Source: Ditibartonella choladocola (GTDB lineage Bacteria > Pseudomonadota > Alphaproteobacteria > Rhizobiales > Rhizobiaceae). From it: a DNA stretch of 64,000 bases. The notes beneath the pieces are model-generated. The model had not been told where the DNA came from, did not search any database, and saw only the letters and a program-made list of their open reading frames with translations. Below are positions 37,523 through 46,796 of the stretch, piece after piece (position 1 is the first letter of the stretch; every line of letters begins with the position of its first letter). Made by a program: the position numbers and the translations under genes. Where the stretch lies: contig NZ_CP015625.1 of the NCBI RefSeq assembly GCF_002007565.1, positions 434,001 through 498,000 on the forward strand, in the 5' to 3' direction.

Positions 37523-37600
37523 GTATATCAGAATCAATATGCGGAAATCACTGCATATTAGAATTCGGGTTGAGCTAGCCGGTTTCATTTTCAAGGGGAA

Positions 37601-37645
37601 GAAAGCCTGCTTTTGACGAGAGGTCGAAGCAGGCTTTCTGTTTTT
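37601..37645 (+). terminator. Intrinsic terminator of GST gene
   Basis: GAAAGCCTGCTT (37601-37612) pairs perfectly with AAGCAGGCTTTC (37627-37638), followed by TGTTTTT. It lies 79 bases after the GST stop codon. Confidence 0.92.
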
Positions 37646-37944
37646 CAATGGGGATTTTTTTATAACCATTGTTTTGCAAATTTTGTGAAGTGCTAAAATG
37701 CCTGAAGCTTGATAACGGTAGCGATTTGACTTCAAAAAATAGCAATCATCTTGATAATTGAATAAAGTGTCATCGAATTGAATTGATAAGACTTTTACCC
37801 TGTCAGCTTATTCCATTGCATCTTCAAATTCTTGCCGGTTCGCGTCATAAAGGTGGAAGCCATCCGAGATCAAACGACTTTTTCTTGTATGAAATGAAGT
37901 TTCCTCTTGAACTCGGAGTCTTTCCCGTTATATTGCGCCTCGCT

Positions 37945-38034
37945 GGAGAGGTGGCCGAGTGGTTGAAGGCGCACGCCTGGAACGCGTGTATACGGGCAAC
38001 CGTATCAAGGGTTCGAATCCCTTTCTCTCCGCCA
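37945..38034 (+). tRNA. tRNA-Ser (GGA)
   Basis: A 90-base class II tRNA begins GGAGAGGTGGCCGAGTGG, has anticodon loop CTGGAAC (anticodon GGA), a long variable arm, T-arm GGGTTCGAATCCC and an encoded CCA. Its 3' end is partly repeated about 205 bases downstream, suggesting past integration. Confidence 0.95.
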
Positions 38035-38230
38035 TTGCAATCAAAAAATATATATAAAACAACAATATCAGCTACTTTAATATTTTCCCGTCCCCCATTT
38101 CATCCCCCAATACAACTTGGAAGGGACAGTATCATGATAGGCCGTAAAGGACTATAACTCATTGATAATATTAAAAAATTCTTTATGGCACGGCTTGGGA
38201 CGTGCTGAAACAATAGCGAAGGGGACTTTT

Positions 38231-38241
38231 TCTCCGCCATT
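38231..38241 (+). repeat. Partial copy of tRNA-Ser 3' end (possible att scar)
   Basis: TCTCCGCCATT at 38231-38241 repeats 38026-38036 at the tRNA-Ser(GGA) 3' end. The match extends to 16 bases with one mismatch (CTTT then C or T). This is the arrangement left by tRNA-targeting integrases. Confidence 0.45.
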
Positions 38242-38847
38242 TTTAAAAGAAACTATTTTGATTCATTGGATTAATCAATTTTATCAGTTTTTCCAAAACT
38301 CTTCCTACATAAATTTTTAATGTATATTTTCGATATTTGATACAATCTGTCGCGCGAAAATATCATTATAAATGCAGGCGGTGTGACAGCTATAAAATAG
38401 TGGTCAATCACAATCGAATGACATCACTCATTTAAAGAACAGATTTACTTTTTAATTCTTTGCTTAAAGACATTTGTCCTTGGAACGGGTGCTGTAACTG
38501 CCTCTCCGATATTTCACATCAAGTTGGAAAATCGACAATGTGTTTCCAGATCTTTATCTCGATGCTACTAACATTTTGATTAACTCATATTGTCTGGTAT
38601 CCGAAACGTCTGTGTGGTGATCGTTGGAATGTCGGTCATAAAACGCAATATAGCTCGTCTTTAGGGCTAACCCGCCCAATTCGGCTTAACCACTTCGTTG
38701 CGCTTTCGATAGCCGATAGTCGCCATTTCTTACTTCTATTTTTGTTTTAAGTGAATGTGAAACAACTTGAAGTGAGCTTGTTAGGTCAATTGAAGTGGCC
38801 AGCTTGACAGTTCAGTTAATAACCGGTTTACCGGGCAGCAAAAATAA
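38242..38847. other. Non-coding stretch
   Basis: No open frame over 60 codons and no recognisable domain is present. A minus-strand frame near 38730 starts MATIGYRKRNEVV, loosely like the start of some phage integrases, but it stops after 19 codons. The stretch may be the remains of the element inserted at tRNA-Ser(GGA). Confidence 0.35.
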
Positions 38848-38872
38848 AAATGGCGGCAAGGCCGCCATTTTT
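38848..38872. terminator. Intrinsic terminator
   Basis: TGGCGGC (38851-38857) pairs with GCCGCCA (38861-38867) around AAG, with A-runs on the left and TTTTTT on the right, so it can act on both strands. It lies 26 bases past the permease stop on the minus strand. Confidence 0.85.
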
Positions 38873-38897
38873 TAAACATCGCATCAAACCGGCTTTT

Positions 38898-40298
38898 TCA
38901 AGTAACAATCTGAAATAATATCGCAAACATCACGATATTCGCGATAACAATTGCCCAACCCCCGTAGAGCATATATTTAAGTGATGTCGAACGGGCTAAT
39001 CCCATTTGTCCGAACATATCGGACGACGGAAAAGGACCAAACCAGTCAACCTGCGAACTGGCCAGTAGAACCGCAGTTAAACCTTCCGGGGTAACACCTT
39101 GTGCCAAAAGAATAGGTCCGAAGATTTTTTTGGTAAAGGTCATCTGGGCTACGGCAGCTCCCGGTACGTGGCCGATAATGTTGAACAGGAAAACAAAGAA
39201 GCACAACCAGGCGGCCGAGAAGCCTTGTAGATATGGCGTTACATCGTTGAGCAAAGCTTGATAAGCACTAAGTTTGTCAACCAATACCAGTACCGGATTA
39301 TAAAGCCAATAAAGCAGGAACATCCAGACGAGACGACCACACCCTTTGTACATCGCATCCAGAATGTTTATGGGAGATAAACCACCTGAGAGACCGGTCA
39401 AAGTTGCAACCGTCAACATAACAAAAATCGCAAAACTGAAACCGGCTTGTACAATCACTCCTATGAAAGCCATTACAACAATGGTCAAGAAAAACACCAG
39501 TGCTGAACGCTTTCCTCTTTTTTCGTCGCCCACGTCGGTCTTATTTTTATCGACGATTTCTTCATCATATTTTATCTTGCCGACAGTCCATTGTTGAATT
39601 TTGTTAGACATAAACCAGCCAGCCAATAATGTAACAAGGCTCATTGGTAAGCCGGCGTGAATGAGAAATTGTGGATAGGACAAGCCGCCTAATTCCAGAA
39701 TTGTGACTGTGCTCGGCGTAAATGGACCAATAAATAGACCGATTGATCCCGCAGTCATCAACAACAATGCCACAGTCGGGGGTGTCAATCCGACTGCAGC
39801 CGCTACGGGGATAATGACCGCAACGATGATCGCGTTCCCGCCTGCCATAGTGCCTAACGAGCCACAAATTACAATGGATGAAATAATAATTCCGAGTTTG
39901 ACGCGTCTTTGGCTCGAAAGTCCAATTTTATTGACGATAAAATTGACCAGTTGCTTTGCCGCACCTGTGCGGGTTGCTACCTCTCCGACACCAGCTCCCA
40001 ACATAATAATCAAGCCGACCGTAGCGATAAAAGAACCGGTGGATGCTGCTAAGAGCTTGCCTAATTCCACAGGTGTGGTCGACGTCATTATGACGCCAAG
40101 AATGATCGCAACAACCACAGATAAAACGATATCCAATCCGCAAATGGATAGAATTGCCAAGGCAAAAATTGGCGTCAAACCGATGATGCCGATTTCACCG
40201 CTAGGCAGCGTTCGCGTATATAGTGCCAATAATAGCGATACGAACATCACAAAACCAAGCACCAAATTGCGATTGCTAAAATGTAATTTCACCGCCAT
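38898..40298 (-). CDS. Ion-transporter-superfamily permease
   Basis: The 466-residue protein has about 11-12 hydrophobic segments. The repeat-like stretches GSLGTMAGGNAIIVAVIIP and GLFIGPFTPSTVTILELGG, and the late GHVPGAAVAQMTF and SSQVDWFGPFPSSDMFGQMG, resemble the two helical hairpins of ion-transporter-superfamily carriers (GntP, CitM, NhaC-like). A carboxylate or Na+-coupled substrate is likely but unidentified. It diverges from a LysR regulator next to an amino-acid dehydrogenase, which may control it. Confidence 0.75.
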   Translation of the reverse strand: MAVKLHFSNRNLVLGFVMFVSLLLALYTRTLPSGEIGIIGLTPIFALAILSICGLDIVLSVVVAIILGVIMTSTTPVELGKLLAASTGSFIATVGLIIMLGAGVGEVATRTGAAKQLVNFIVNKIGLSSQRRVKLGIIISSIVICGSLGTMAGGNAIIVAVIIPVAAAVGLTPPTVALLLMTAGSIGLFIGPFTPSTVTILELGGLSYPQFLIHAGLPMSLVTLLAGWFMSNKIQQWTVGKIKYDEEIVDKNKTDVGDEKRGKRSALVFFLTIVVMAFIGVIVQAGFSFAIFVMLTVATLTGLSGGLSPINILDAMYKGCGRLVWMFLLYWLYNPVLVLVDKLSAYQALLNDVTPYLQGFSAAWLCFFVFLFNIIGHVPGAAVAQMTFTKKIFGPILLAQGVTPEGLTAVLLASSQVDWFGPFPSSDMFGQMGLARSTSLKYMLYGGWAIVIANIVMFAILFQIVT

Positions 40299-40388
40299 TT
40301 ATAACCCTCCCAAGTGTTTTATTGTATTTTCCGTGCAATCTACTTTACAATGATCGAATCCGGAGAATGATTTTTTTTCCAGTACCTA

Positions 40389-40401
40389 TAACCAAAGGTT
40401 A
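40389..40401 (+). promoter_or_regulatory. T-N11-A palindrome (LysR operator candidate)
   Basis: TAACCAAAGGTTA is a perfect T-N11-A dyad of the LysR type, located 17 bases before the LysR start and in the space shared with the divergent permease gene. Confidence 0.45.
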
Positions 40402-40417
40402 ATGGCGGGAGAGGTAA

Positions 40418-41314
40418 ATGGGACTTAGTCTGAAACATTTGGAAGTTTTCTATGCTGTAATGACGTGCGGAACGCTCAATGGCGCGGCATCAATTTTATG
40501 TGTGTCCCAACCTGCTGTTAGTAAATCATTGAAATTGGCAGAATATAAATTGGGTTTTTCCCTTTTTAAACGTGTAAAAGGCAAACTGACGCCTACGCAG
40601 GAAGCACATATATTATTTGAACAAATAAAATCGATTTATGTCGATCTAAACAATTTACAAAGTCTTGCAAGAAACTTGGCCAATAATCCTGAAGGCAGAA
40701 TAACCATTGGCTGCTTGCCCAGTTTGGCTCTTTGTGCAATTCCGCAAGTTACAGCTCGATTTATAAAAGAAAACCCGCGTGTATTTATCACTGTCGGTAC
40801 GCAACATAGCGATGAATTACAGCAACAATTAAATAATAGACTATTGGATTTGGCCATTACCTTCGGTTTGAAAAACGATAGCGGATTGATTTCGACGCCG
40901 ATTGCAGAAATACCATTGGTATATATTGACAGTCTACCTCATCGTAACCCCATAAACATTCATCAGATTGATGAAGATCGCTGGATACATCCTAATGCAT
41001 ATTCTTTTACTACGGCGATCGGTCGATCACGAATATTCAAGAAAACAGTCGTTGATGTTCAAACTTATTACATGGCTGCCGAATTTGTAAAACAGGGCGT
41101 TGGTTCGTCAATTATCGACCTGTTCACAGCTTTTTTCATGCTGCCTGACCACATGATATTTCCAATAGAACCAAAACTTTCCGCAAAGATTTATCTCATC
41201 CAACACCGTGATTTGACAGTTTCAAAACCGACACAAAAATATATTTCCATGTTGCAACACCATTTGGCGACGCAGGTTAAACAACTTAACGAAAGGTTAT
41301 ATATGACAAAATAA
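40418..41314 (+). CDS. LysR-family transcriptional regulator
   Basis: The 298-residue protein has a LysR N-terminus (LSLKHLEVFYAVMTCGTLNG, then AASILCVSQPAVSKSLKLAE) and effector domain, of the OccR/NocR-like branch that often governs amino-acid or opine use. It lies between the permease gene and the DadA/RidA genes and may control both. Confidence 0.87.
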   Translation: MGLSLKHLEVFYAVMTCGTLNGAASILCVSQPAVSKSLKLAEYKLGFSLFKRVKGKLTPTQEAHILFEQIKSIYVDLNNLQSLARNLANNPEGRITIGCLPSLALCAIPQVTARFIKENPRVFITVGTQHSDELQQQLNNRLLDLAITFGLKNDSGLISTPIAEIPLVYIDSLPHRNPINIHQIDEDRWIHPNAYSFTTAIGRSRIFKKTVVDVQTYYMAAEFVKQGVGSSIIDLFTAFFMLPDHMIFPIEPKLSAKIYLIQHRDLTVSKPTQKYISMLQHHLATQVKQLNERLYMTK

Positions 41315-41354
41315 AACTCAATTGTTGTTTTCTTCTTTATCCTTTTTACTCATT

Positions 41355-41420
41355 CTTATTGAAAGAAATGGGCGCGCTTATTGAAAGAAATGGGCGAGCT
41401 TATTGAAGGAAATGGGCGGG
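41355..41420 (+). repeat. Three tandem 22-bp repeats upstream of dadA-like gene
   Basis: Units start at 41355, 41377 and 41399, each beginning CTTATTGAA and ending GGGCG plus two bases. The first two differ at one base, the third at a few. The last unit runs into the ribosome-binding region of the downstream gene, so copy number could affect its translation. Confidence 0.8.
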
Positions 41421-41429
41421 AGAGGAAAA

Positions 41430-42674
41430 GTGGAAAGACATGTCGTTGTCATTGGCGGTGGCGTTATCGGATTAACGACGGCCTATGCTTTGATTAAACA
41501 AGGGCAAAAAGTTACGTTAGTCGAACGAATGGACGATGTGGGATTGGTTACAAGCTTTGCCAATGGCGGGCAGTTAAGCTATCGCTACGTATCGCCTCTT
41601 GCTGACGCCGGAGTACCCATGCATGTTTTCAAGTGGATAGGTAAGCCACGGTCGCCACTTAATCTGAAGTTACGTTTTTCATTGGATCAGTGGAAATGGT
41701 TGTTTCAATTTCTATTGGCATGCAATGCCAAAACCAATAAAATCAATGGCGCTCATATTCTCAGATTATCCTTATTCAGCCAAAAAATTGTTACGCAATG
41801 GCGCGAGAGTGGCGAATTGGGTAATTTTGATTGGGTTAAGACCGGAAAACTGGTGATATATCGTGATTTGAACGATTTTAACAAAGCCAAAGCAGGTATT
41901 AATAAAGAATTTCAGAAGGCTTTGACCGCTAAAGAAAGTGTAGAACTTGAACCTTCACTCGGATTTATCGAAAACAAGTTGGCCGGTTCTATTTTTTCTC
42001 CCGGTGACGAAACCGCAGATTGTTATAAATTTTGTTGTGTTTTATTAGAGGCACTCAAAAAACATCCGAATTTTACTCTTAAAACATCAACCCATATAGA
42101 TCATATTATTACACAAAAAGACCGTATTACGGGCGTCGAGACAAATTCCGGTTCTGTCACCGGAGATGATTATGTTATCTGTACGGGTAACAGCAGCAAA
42201 CACATTTTGGCGCGTATTGGTATTTCTGTGCCGATATATCCGTTAAAAGGCTACAGTCTTACGCTTCCTTATCCCGAAAAACCACACATTGTACCAGCTA
42301 TAAGTCTTACAGATTATAGCAATAAAATTCTTTACGCAAAACTTGGTGATCGTCTCAGGTTGGCTTGCATGGTCGATATCGGTTATGAAGATGCCGGAAT
42401 CCGCCAATCACGTATTAATGCCATAAAGGAAATAGCGCGGGAAACTTTCAATGAGTTCACAACAATCGATAAAGCTGAAGAATGGACGGGATTGCGTCCG
42501 TCGACGCCAAAGGGCCCACCCATATTGGGCAAGTCGAAATATCAGAATCTCTGGCTGAATGTTGGTCACGGAAGCCTCGGATTTACGCTTTCGGCGGGAA
42601 GTGCAACTGTCCTTTCTCATCTCATAACTCATCAATCTTCACCAATCGATTTGAATGGCTTGGAACTGGAATAA
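41430..42674 (+). CDS. DadA-like FAD-dependent D-amino-acid dehydrogenase
   Basis: The 414-residue DAO-family flavoprotein has VVVIGGGVIGLTTAYALIKQ at its N-terminus, SFANGGQLSY, and a C-terminal EEWTGLRPSTPKGPPILG and NVGHGSLGFTLS, as in DadA. It oxidatively deaminates a D-amino acid at the membrane, yielding a 2-keto acid and an imine. GTG 41430 is chosen because GGGAGAGG precedes it; ATG 41412 lies inside the third tandem repeat with poor spacing. RidA follows 4 bases later and would hydrolyse the imine. Confidence 0.87.
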   Translation: MERHVVVIGGGVIGLTTAYALIKQGQKVTLVERMDDVGLVTSFANGGQLSYRYVSPLADAGVPMHVFKWIGKPRSPLNLKLRFSLDQWKWLFQFLLACNAKTNKINGAHILRLSLFSQKIVTQWRESGELGNFDWVKTGKLVIYRDLNDFNKAKAGINKEFQKALTAKESVELEPSLGFIENKLAGSIFSPGDETADCYKFCCVLLEALKKHPNFTLKTSTHIDHIITQKDRITGVETNSGSVTGDDYVICTGNSSKHILARIGISVPIYPLKGYSLTLPYPEKPHIVPAISLTDYSNKILYAKLGDRLRLACMVDIGYEDAGIRQSRINAIKEIARETFNEFTTIDKAEEWTGLRPSTPKGPPILGKSKYQNLWLNVGHGSLGFTLSAGSATVLSHLITHQSSPIDLNGLELE

Positions 42675-42678
42675 TATC

Positions 42679-43032
42679 ATGACGATTGATCGTATTGACA
42701 CAAATAAACGGCTTTCTGCTGCTGTTTCATGCGGCAACTTTGTATTTTTGTCGGGGCAGGTTCCCACGACACTTGACGGTGATTTTGTAACCCAGGCAAG
42801 AGAGGTATTGCAAAAAATAGATCATCTGCTTGATGAAGCTGGAAGTGATAAAGCTCATATTCTATCAGCGCAGATCTGGATCAAGAATATCGCAAAAGAT
42901 TTTGGCGCGTTTAATGAAGTTTGGGAAGCATGGTTGCCTGAAAATTGTGCGCCGGCGCGTGCCGCCGTGGAAGCAAATATGGCTCGTCCGAATGTTTTGG
43001 TGGAAGTAGCGGCAATAGCTGTGAAGCGGTAA
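42679..43032 (+). CDS. ridA: RidA-family enamine/imine deaminase
   Basis: The 117-residue protein has the RidA fold features SCGNFVFLSGQVPTT, KAHILSAQIWIKNI and CAPARAAVEANMARPNVLVE with the conserved Arg. It hydrolyses reactive 2-imino acids to keto acids. ATG 42679 is four bases after the dehydrogenase stop; the earlier ATG at 42655 overlaps that gene. Confidence 0.88.
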   Translation: MTIDRIDTNKRLSAAVSCGNFVFLSGQVPTTLDGDFVTQAREVLQKIDHLLDEAGSDKAHILSAQIWIKNIAKDFGAFNEVWEAWLPENCAPARAAVEANMARPNVLVEVAAIAVKR

Positions 43033-43090
43033 AATCAAGCTGCGTTAAAAACTATTTTTACTTCCATGAAAATGTTTTTACGGGTGCATA

Positions 43091-43160
43091 AAAACCGGGT
43101 TGTTACTCTTTGCAATGGATGGACTGTCCGCAGAGTGTATCATCCGGTTTTTGTTTTTTT
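43091..43160 (+). terminator. Probable terminator after ridA
   Basis: AAAACCGG near 43091 pairs with CCGGTTTTT near 43144, with GTTTTTTTG following. The loop is long (about 45 bases), so this is a moderate call. Confidence 0.45.
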
Positions 43161-43343
43161 GCAATTTTCATTATAATGATATACTAATTTGTAATTTTTA
43201 TTTTATTATGGAATAATTATTATATAATAAATAAATTAAATCTAAATTTATTAATATAATTTATTTATAAAATTATTATAATATATTATAGATAGTATAT
43301 ATTTCTATTTTTTTATATTAAAAAATAATTTTTACAAATTGAT

Positions 43344-43390
43344 AAGTCCCGAACGTAAGTATCATATTAAAAATTCGGGACTTTGTTTTT
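43344..43390 (+). terminator. Hairpin with T-run
   Basis: AAGTCCCGAA (43344-43353) pairs with TTCGGGACTT (43374-43383), followed by TGTTTTT. It lies in the AT-rich gap between ridA and the convergent MFS gene. The 43161-43343 stretch before it is almost pure A/T with no gene. Confidence 0.7.
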
Positions 43391-43456
43391 ACCAGCGGGT
43401 TTTCAATTTGATGAAAGGGCGATTTTTTATTTTTAATTTTCACGGAAAATTTTCAG

Positions 43457-44695
43457 TCAGAACAGAAAAAACATTCCGACACAAACAAGTGTCATAACCC
43501 CCCAGACACCTGTCCATGATGTTGCGTTTAGTATCCACGGTATAATTGTCGGGGTTGCGAACAATATAAAGAAGGTTGCAGTGTTTGCCATTGCCATTGC
43601 GGTTGCAACGCTTTTAGGGCCTGCCATTGTTGCCAATTCGGTCATTCCGACGCCCTGCCAAGATAATATGAAGACACCGGCAACGAGTACTGCGGCAACC
43701 AAAGCCCACGATAGATGCGTCGAGGGAGTCTCTCCATAGAAGAAGGTAAGCAACGTAAGAACAAAAAACGCTATAGCACTTAATATTGTTACCGCTTTTA
43801 AAAAGCCTGCGCGATTGTTTTTCTTATCGGTATAATAGCCACCGGAAATACGTGTGAAACCGGCACTTATCTGGATAAAGAACAGTATCGCGCTGATATA
43901 TTCGATATTGATATGTGCGAAGTCGTGTAAGAAAAGCATTGTAAAAGTCATCAGTGCAAACTGTGGTGCGCACAAAAGGCCTATTGCGACAACAATACGC
44001 CATATAGCGAACTGTTTGAAAACATGGGTAGCGGATTCGGTTTTTTGGGCTGTCCCGTTTGTTTCGGTGCTTTTTCCCTGATCTATATCAACAACCCAAA
44101 GATAAGTTAAAAAGGCAAAGAGAATGCAAAACAAGGCCGAGATATAAAGTGACCAGACAAAACCCATTTTATATGAAACGAGAGGGAAAAAGACTGCTCC
44201 CAAGGCATAGCCGAGCGGAACAGCAGTCTGTCTGACACCCATCGCAAATCCACGTTCGTCTTTGTCGAACCATTGCATAATAGCTCGTCCACTCGAACCA
44301 TTCAGGCTGCCGCCTGAAAGGCCGATAATGAGTAGCCCGATGAATAATGTTACAGGAGCATAAACAATCGGAACGACATTTATTATGATAGCTGTCAGGA
44401 TGAGGACAAATGCCGTGGTCGTCAAACCGGTTATAAGAATGGGCCGGTCGCCCAGCCGGTCGGTGAGCATTCCCCAAGGAACTTCACCAAAAGCTATGCC
44501 TATTCCGACAATTCCCATAAGCATCCCCAATACCGGTGTGGAAATTTGATAATCATCCCGCAAAAGGAGAGCTGCGGCCGGAACACCACCAATCACAAAT
44601 GTAAAACATGTATTCGCCAACGCACATGTAAACAGTACTTTCCACTTGTGCCCGCTTGAACGAACCCTGTCGTTGATGAAAATTTTGTCACTCAT
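43457..44695 (-). CDS. Major facilitator superfamily transporter
   Basis: The 412-residue protein has 12 hydrophobic segments and the MFS loop GMLTDRLGDRPIL after segment 2, with GSSGRAIMQWF and GFAMGVRQTAVPLGYALGAV in the middle, like the anion/nitrate-type or exuporter-like MFS groups. The substrate is unknown. GCGGAG precedes the ATG. It diverges from a LysR gene that probably regulates it. Confidence 0.82.
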   Translation of the reverse strand: MSDKIFINDRVRSSGHKWKVLFTCALANTCFTFVIGGVPAAALLLRDDYQISTPVLGMLMGIVGIGIAFGEVPWGMLTDRLGDRPILITGLTTTAFVLILTAIIINVVPIVYAPVTLFIGLLIIGLSGGSLNGSSGRAIMQWFDKDERGFAMGVRQTAVPLGYALGAVFFPLVSYKMGFVWSLYISALFCILFAFLTYLWVVDIDQGKSTETNGTAQKTESATHVFKQFAIWRIVVAIGLLCAPQFALMTFTMLFLHDFAHINIEYISAILFFIQISAGFTRISGGYYTDKKNNRAGFLKAVTILSAIAFFVLTLLTFFYGETPSTHLSWALVAAVLVAGVFILSWQGVGMTELATMAGPKSVATAMAMANTATFFILFATPTIIPWILNATSWTGVWGVMTLVCVGMFFLF

Positions 44696-44773
44696 TATTC
44701 AGCTCCGCTTTTTCAGTTGAGAAATGCGTAGCACTGGATTAATTATAAATATAACAGGAATATTTTATAAAAT

Positions 44774-44792
44774 AATTCGGTTTTTCCGAATT
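44774..44792 (+). promoter_or_regulatory. Palindrome in MFS/lysR promoter
   Basis: AATTCGGTTTTTCCGAATT is a 19-base dyad with a 5-base centre and a T-N11-A core, just upstream of the LysR start and opposite the MFS gene. It is a likely LysR binding site. Confidence 0.5.
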
Positions 44793-44807
44793 TTAAAAGG
44801 TGCGTAT

Positions 44808-45671
44808 ATGCAAAATCTGGATCCCGATCTTTTAACGACCTTCATTACAATTTTGGAAACCGGAAGTTTTCTGAAAGCATCCGAACGCCTCTACCGTTCC
44901 CAGTCGGCATTGACAGAGCAAATGCAAAAGCTTGAACTTGTTTGTGGCTGTCAATTACTCGAAAGAGGAAAAAAAGGAACACGACCGACAATTGATGGCG
45001 AAAAGTTGCAAAAACATGCGCTTGCTATTTTGAAACTTAACCGTTTGGCGCTTGCCGATATGCATAATGTCGCAGCAACCGAAAACATCTCGATTTCTAT
45101 TACAGATTACCTCATGCCTGAAAAAGTGGCAGAGGCTTTGGAGATGTTGACAGCAGATCGTCCGAAAATACAATTGAGCCTTACATTCAAAAGCGGCTCA
45201 AATACGCTTATTCACGAAAACAATCTTGACGGTTTCGATATAATAATCCTGACACATCTTATCGGTACGCCGTTACCCTCCTATTCCAATAGGGTTATTA
45301 TAAAACGCGAGCGGTTATATTGGGCGGGTGCAGCAAAGAAGAGGTTTTCAACCGGTAGGGTCTTGCCGCTGATTGGTATGAAAAAGGGCTGTGTCATACA
45401 AAAGGCAGCCCTTCAACTTCTCTCGGATAGTTCGGTTCCTTTTGGATTGACGCATACAGCCTCGAATGTTGCAAGTTTACAATTGGCGGTCAAAGCCGGT
45501 TTGGGCATTGGGTGTCTTAACGAAAATTCGATGGATGACAGTCTAAAAGATTATACACATTTCTATAATCTCCCGACTTTGCCGGATATTGAATATCTGC
45601 TTTTATATAAGCCGGAAAAATCGGATATTGCCGAAGTTTTACGCCGCTCGCTTGATGCGACTTTAAATTAG
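44808..45671 (+). CDS. LysR-family transcriptional regulator
   Basis: The 287-residue protein starts MQNLDPDLLTTFITILETGS, with the recognition region ASERLYRSQSALTEQMQKLE and a LysR effector domain. ATG 44808 has AAGG upstream; the longer reading from 44724 has no homology in its leader. It diverges from the MFS transporter gene. Confidence 0.86.
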   Translation: MQNLDPDLLTTFITILETGSFLKASERLYRSQSALTEQMQKLELVCGCQLLERGKKGTRPTIDGEKLQKHALAILKLNRLALADMHNVAATENISISITDYLMPEKVAEALEMLTADRPKIQLSLTFKSGSNTLIHENNLDGFDIIILTHLIGTPLPSYSNRVIIKRERLYWAGAAKKRFSTGRVLPLIGMKKGCVIQKAALQLLSDSSVPFGLTHTASNVASLQLAVKAGLGIGCLNENSMDDSLKDYTHFYNLPTLPDIEYLLLYKPEKSDIAEVLRRSLDATLN

Positions 45672-45889
45672 AAAATGGAACGTGTTATCAAGGTTTTTGA
45701 ATGAAAACGCCGTCACTTTCCATGAAGCCCTGAGCCTTTTTAATAAGATGGCAATGATGCAAAATCGCATAATGAAGTGCGAGGGGTACAACATATATTT
45801 TTTATCATAAATGGCCAATTTTCGTGGCATTTGCTTAAGGAAAAAGCAGATTATATTGTCGAATAAAACAGTGGTTCAGAAATTCGTAA

Positions 45890-45929
45890 AAAGGAAAGGA
45901 TGTTCCATGTTATCAACATCCTTTCCTTT
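45890..45929. terminator. Long perfect hairpin
   Basis: AAAGGAAAGGATGTT (45890-45904) pairs over 15 bases with AACATCCTTTCCTTT (45915-45929), followed by ATTGT. It lies 219 bases after the LysR stop and just before a small ORF. It is probably a terminator. Confidence 0.65.
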
Positions 45930-45944
45930 ATTGTAATCTAATTA

Positions 45945-46250
45945 ATGAACTCAATTCAGGGGTCGGCTTTGTTCAAATTGAGGGGTTTTGTTTCTGTCGC
46001 TCAAAAATATGAAACGACGAGGCCAAAAAAAGTAACAACCGCAGCAGCAGTTGGCGATGGTTCGCGGCTTATACGCAGTTCTATGCTTGGCTTTTTCCTT
46101 GCCGATTTTGCATGTGGAATAGATAGCGAGGAATTACGATATTTATTGAAGATGTGCCATCCCGAATGGTGTCCGCCTGAACCGATCAAAACAATTGCCG
46201 CAAATATCCGCATGTCATTGGAAGAATTCAATGCGAAAGGCGAAATATAA
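45945..46250 (+). CDS. Hypothetical protein (doubtful)
   Basis: A 101-residue frame contains MLGFFLADFACGIDSEEL and MCHPEWCPPEPIKT. There is no clear ribosome site and no family I recognise. Two Cys residues flank the HPEW stretch. It could be a small real gene, a remnant, or chance. Confidence 0.3.
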   Translation: MNSIQGSALFKLRGFVSVAQKYETTRPKKVTTAAAVGDGSRLIRSSMLGFFLADFACGIDSEELRYLLKMCHPEWCPPEPIKTIAANIRMSLEEFNAKGEI

Positions 46251-46796
46251 TGTCAGCTTTTCAAGCTCGCTCGACATCATTAAAAATATTCATCAGTGGA
46301 ATGACGCACTTTGTTTCCTGCTGATGAATAAAGGATAAATTCAATGATATTCGCTTATGTTCAACCAAAATTAGGCTGAATGGCGTTGAACCTGTCCGGT
46401 TATGATGGCCGGATATATAAAAGTTCGGGATAATTTTTCCCGCATTGCCAATTTATAGCTCCGCCAGTTGCAATTGCTTGGATGCATATGCATGATATTT
46501 GCAATGCGATTGGACTTGTCTTCGCCGATGCATTTCATCGTTTGGTAGTGAAATCACGCTTTAGCCGCTACTATTTCTAACAATTTAAGAAAATTTGTGT
46601 GTCTCCAATGTGCGATGATTGATTCATAACTATTTGAAAGAAATAGTAAAATATGATGCATAAGGGTCAGAAATGATATTTCAAATATAATTTTTCGATA
46701 AAAATTAGCTAGTAACAGATTTGAATTGCAATAATTCTGATGAAATGTAATTTATTACAAATTCGTTTTTTTAAAAATATTTTACGGGAGGATAAT
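46251..46796. other. Non-coding stretch upstream of lactonase gene
   Basis: No plausible gene is seen. ATTCATCAG (46288-46296) and CTGATGAAT (46321-46329) form an inverted repeat without a T-run. The last 150 bases are AT-rich and probably hold the promoter of the lactonase gene. Confidence 0.4.

Noticed and set aside
38690-38740. Integrase-like start MATIGYRKRNEVV on the minus strand
   Set aside because: It stops after 19 codons and no further integrase motifs could be followed.
43161-43343. AT-rich block as a possible replication or partition site
   Set aside because: No repeats, DnaA-box pattern or associated genes; similar AT-rich gaps occur elsewhere in the window.
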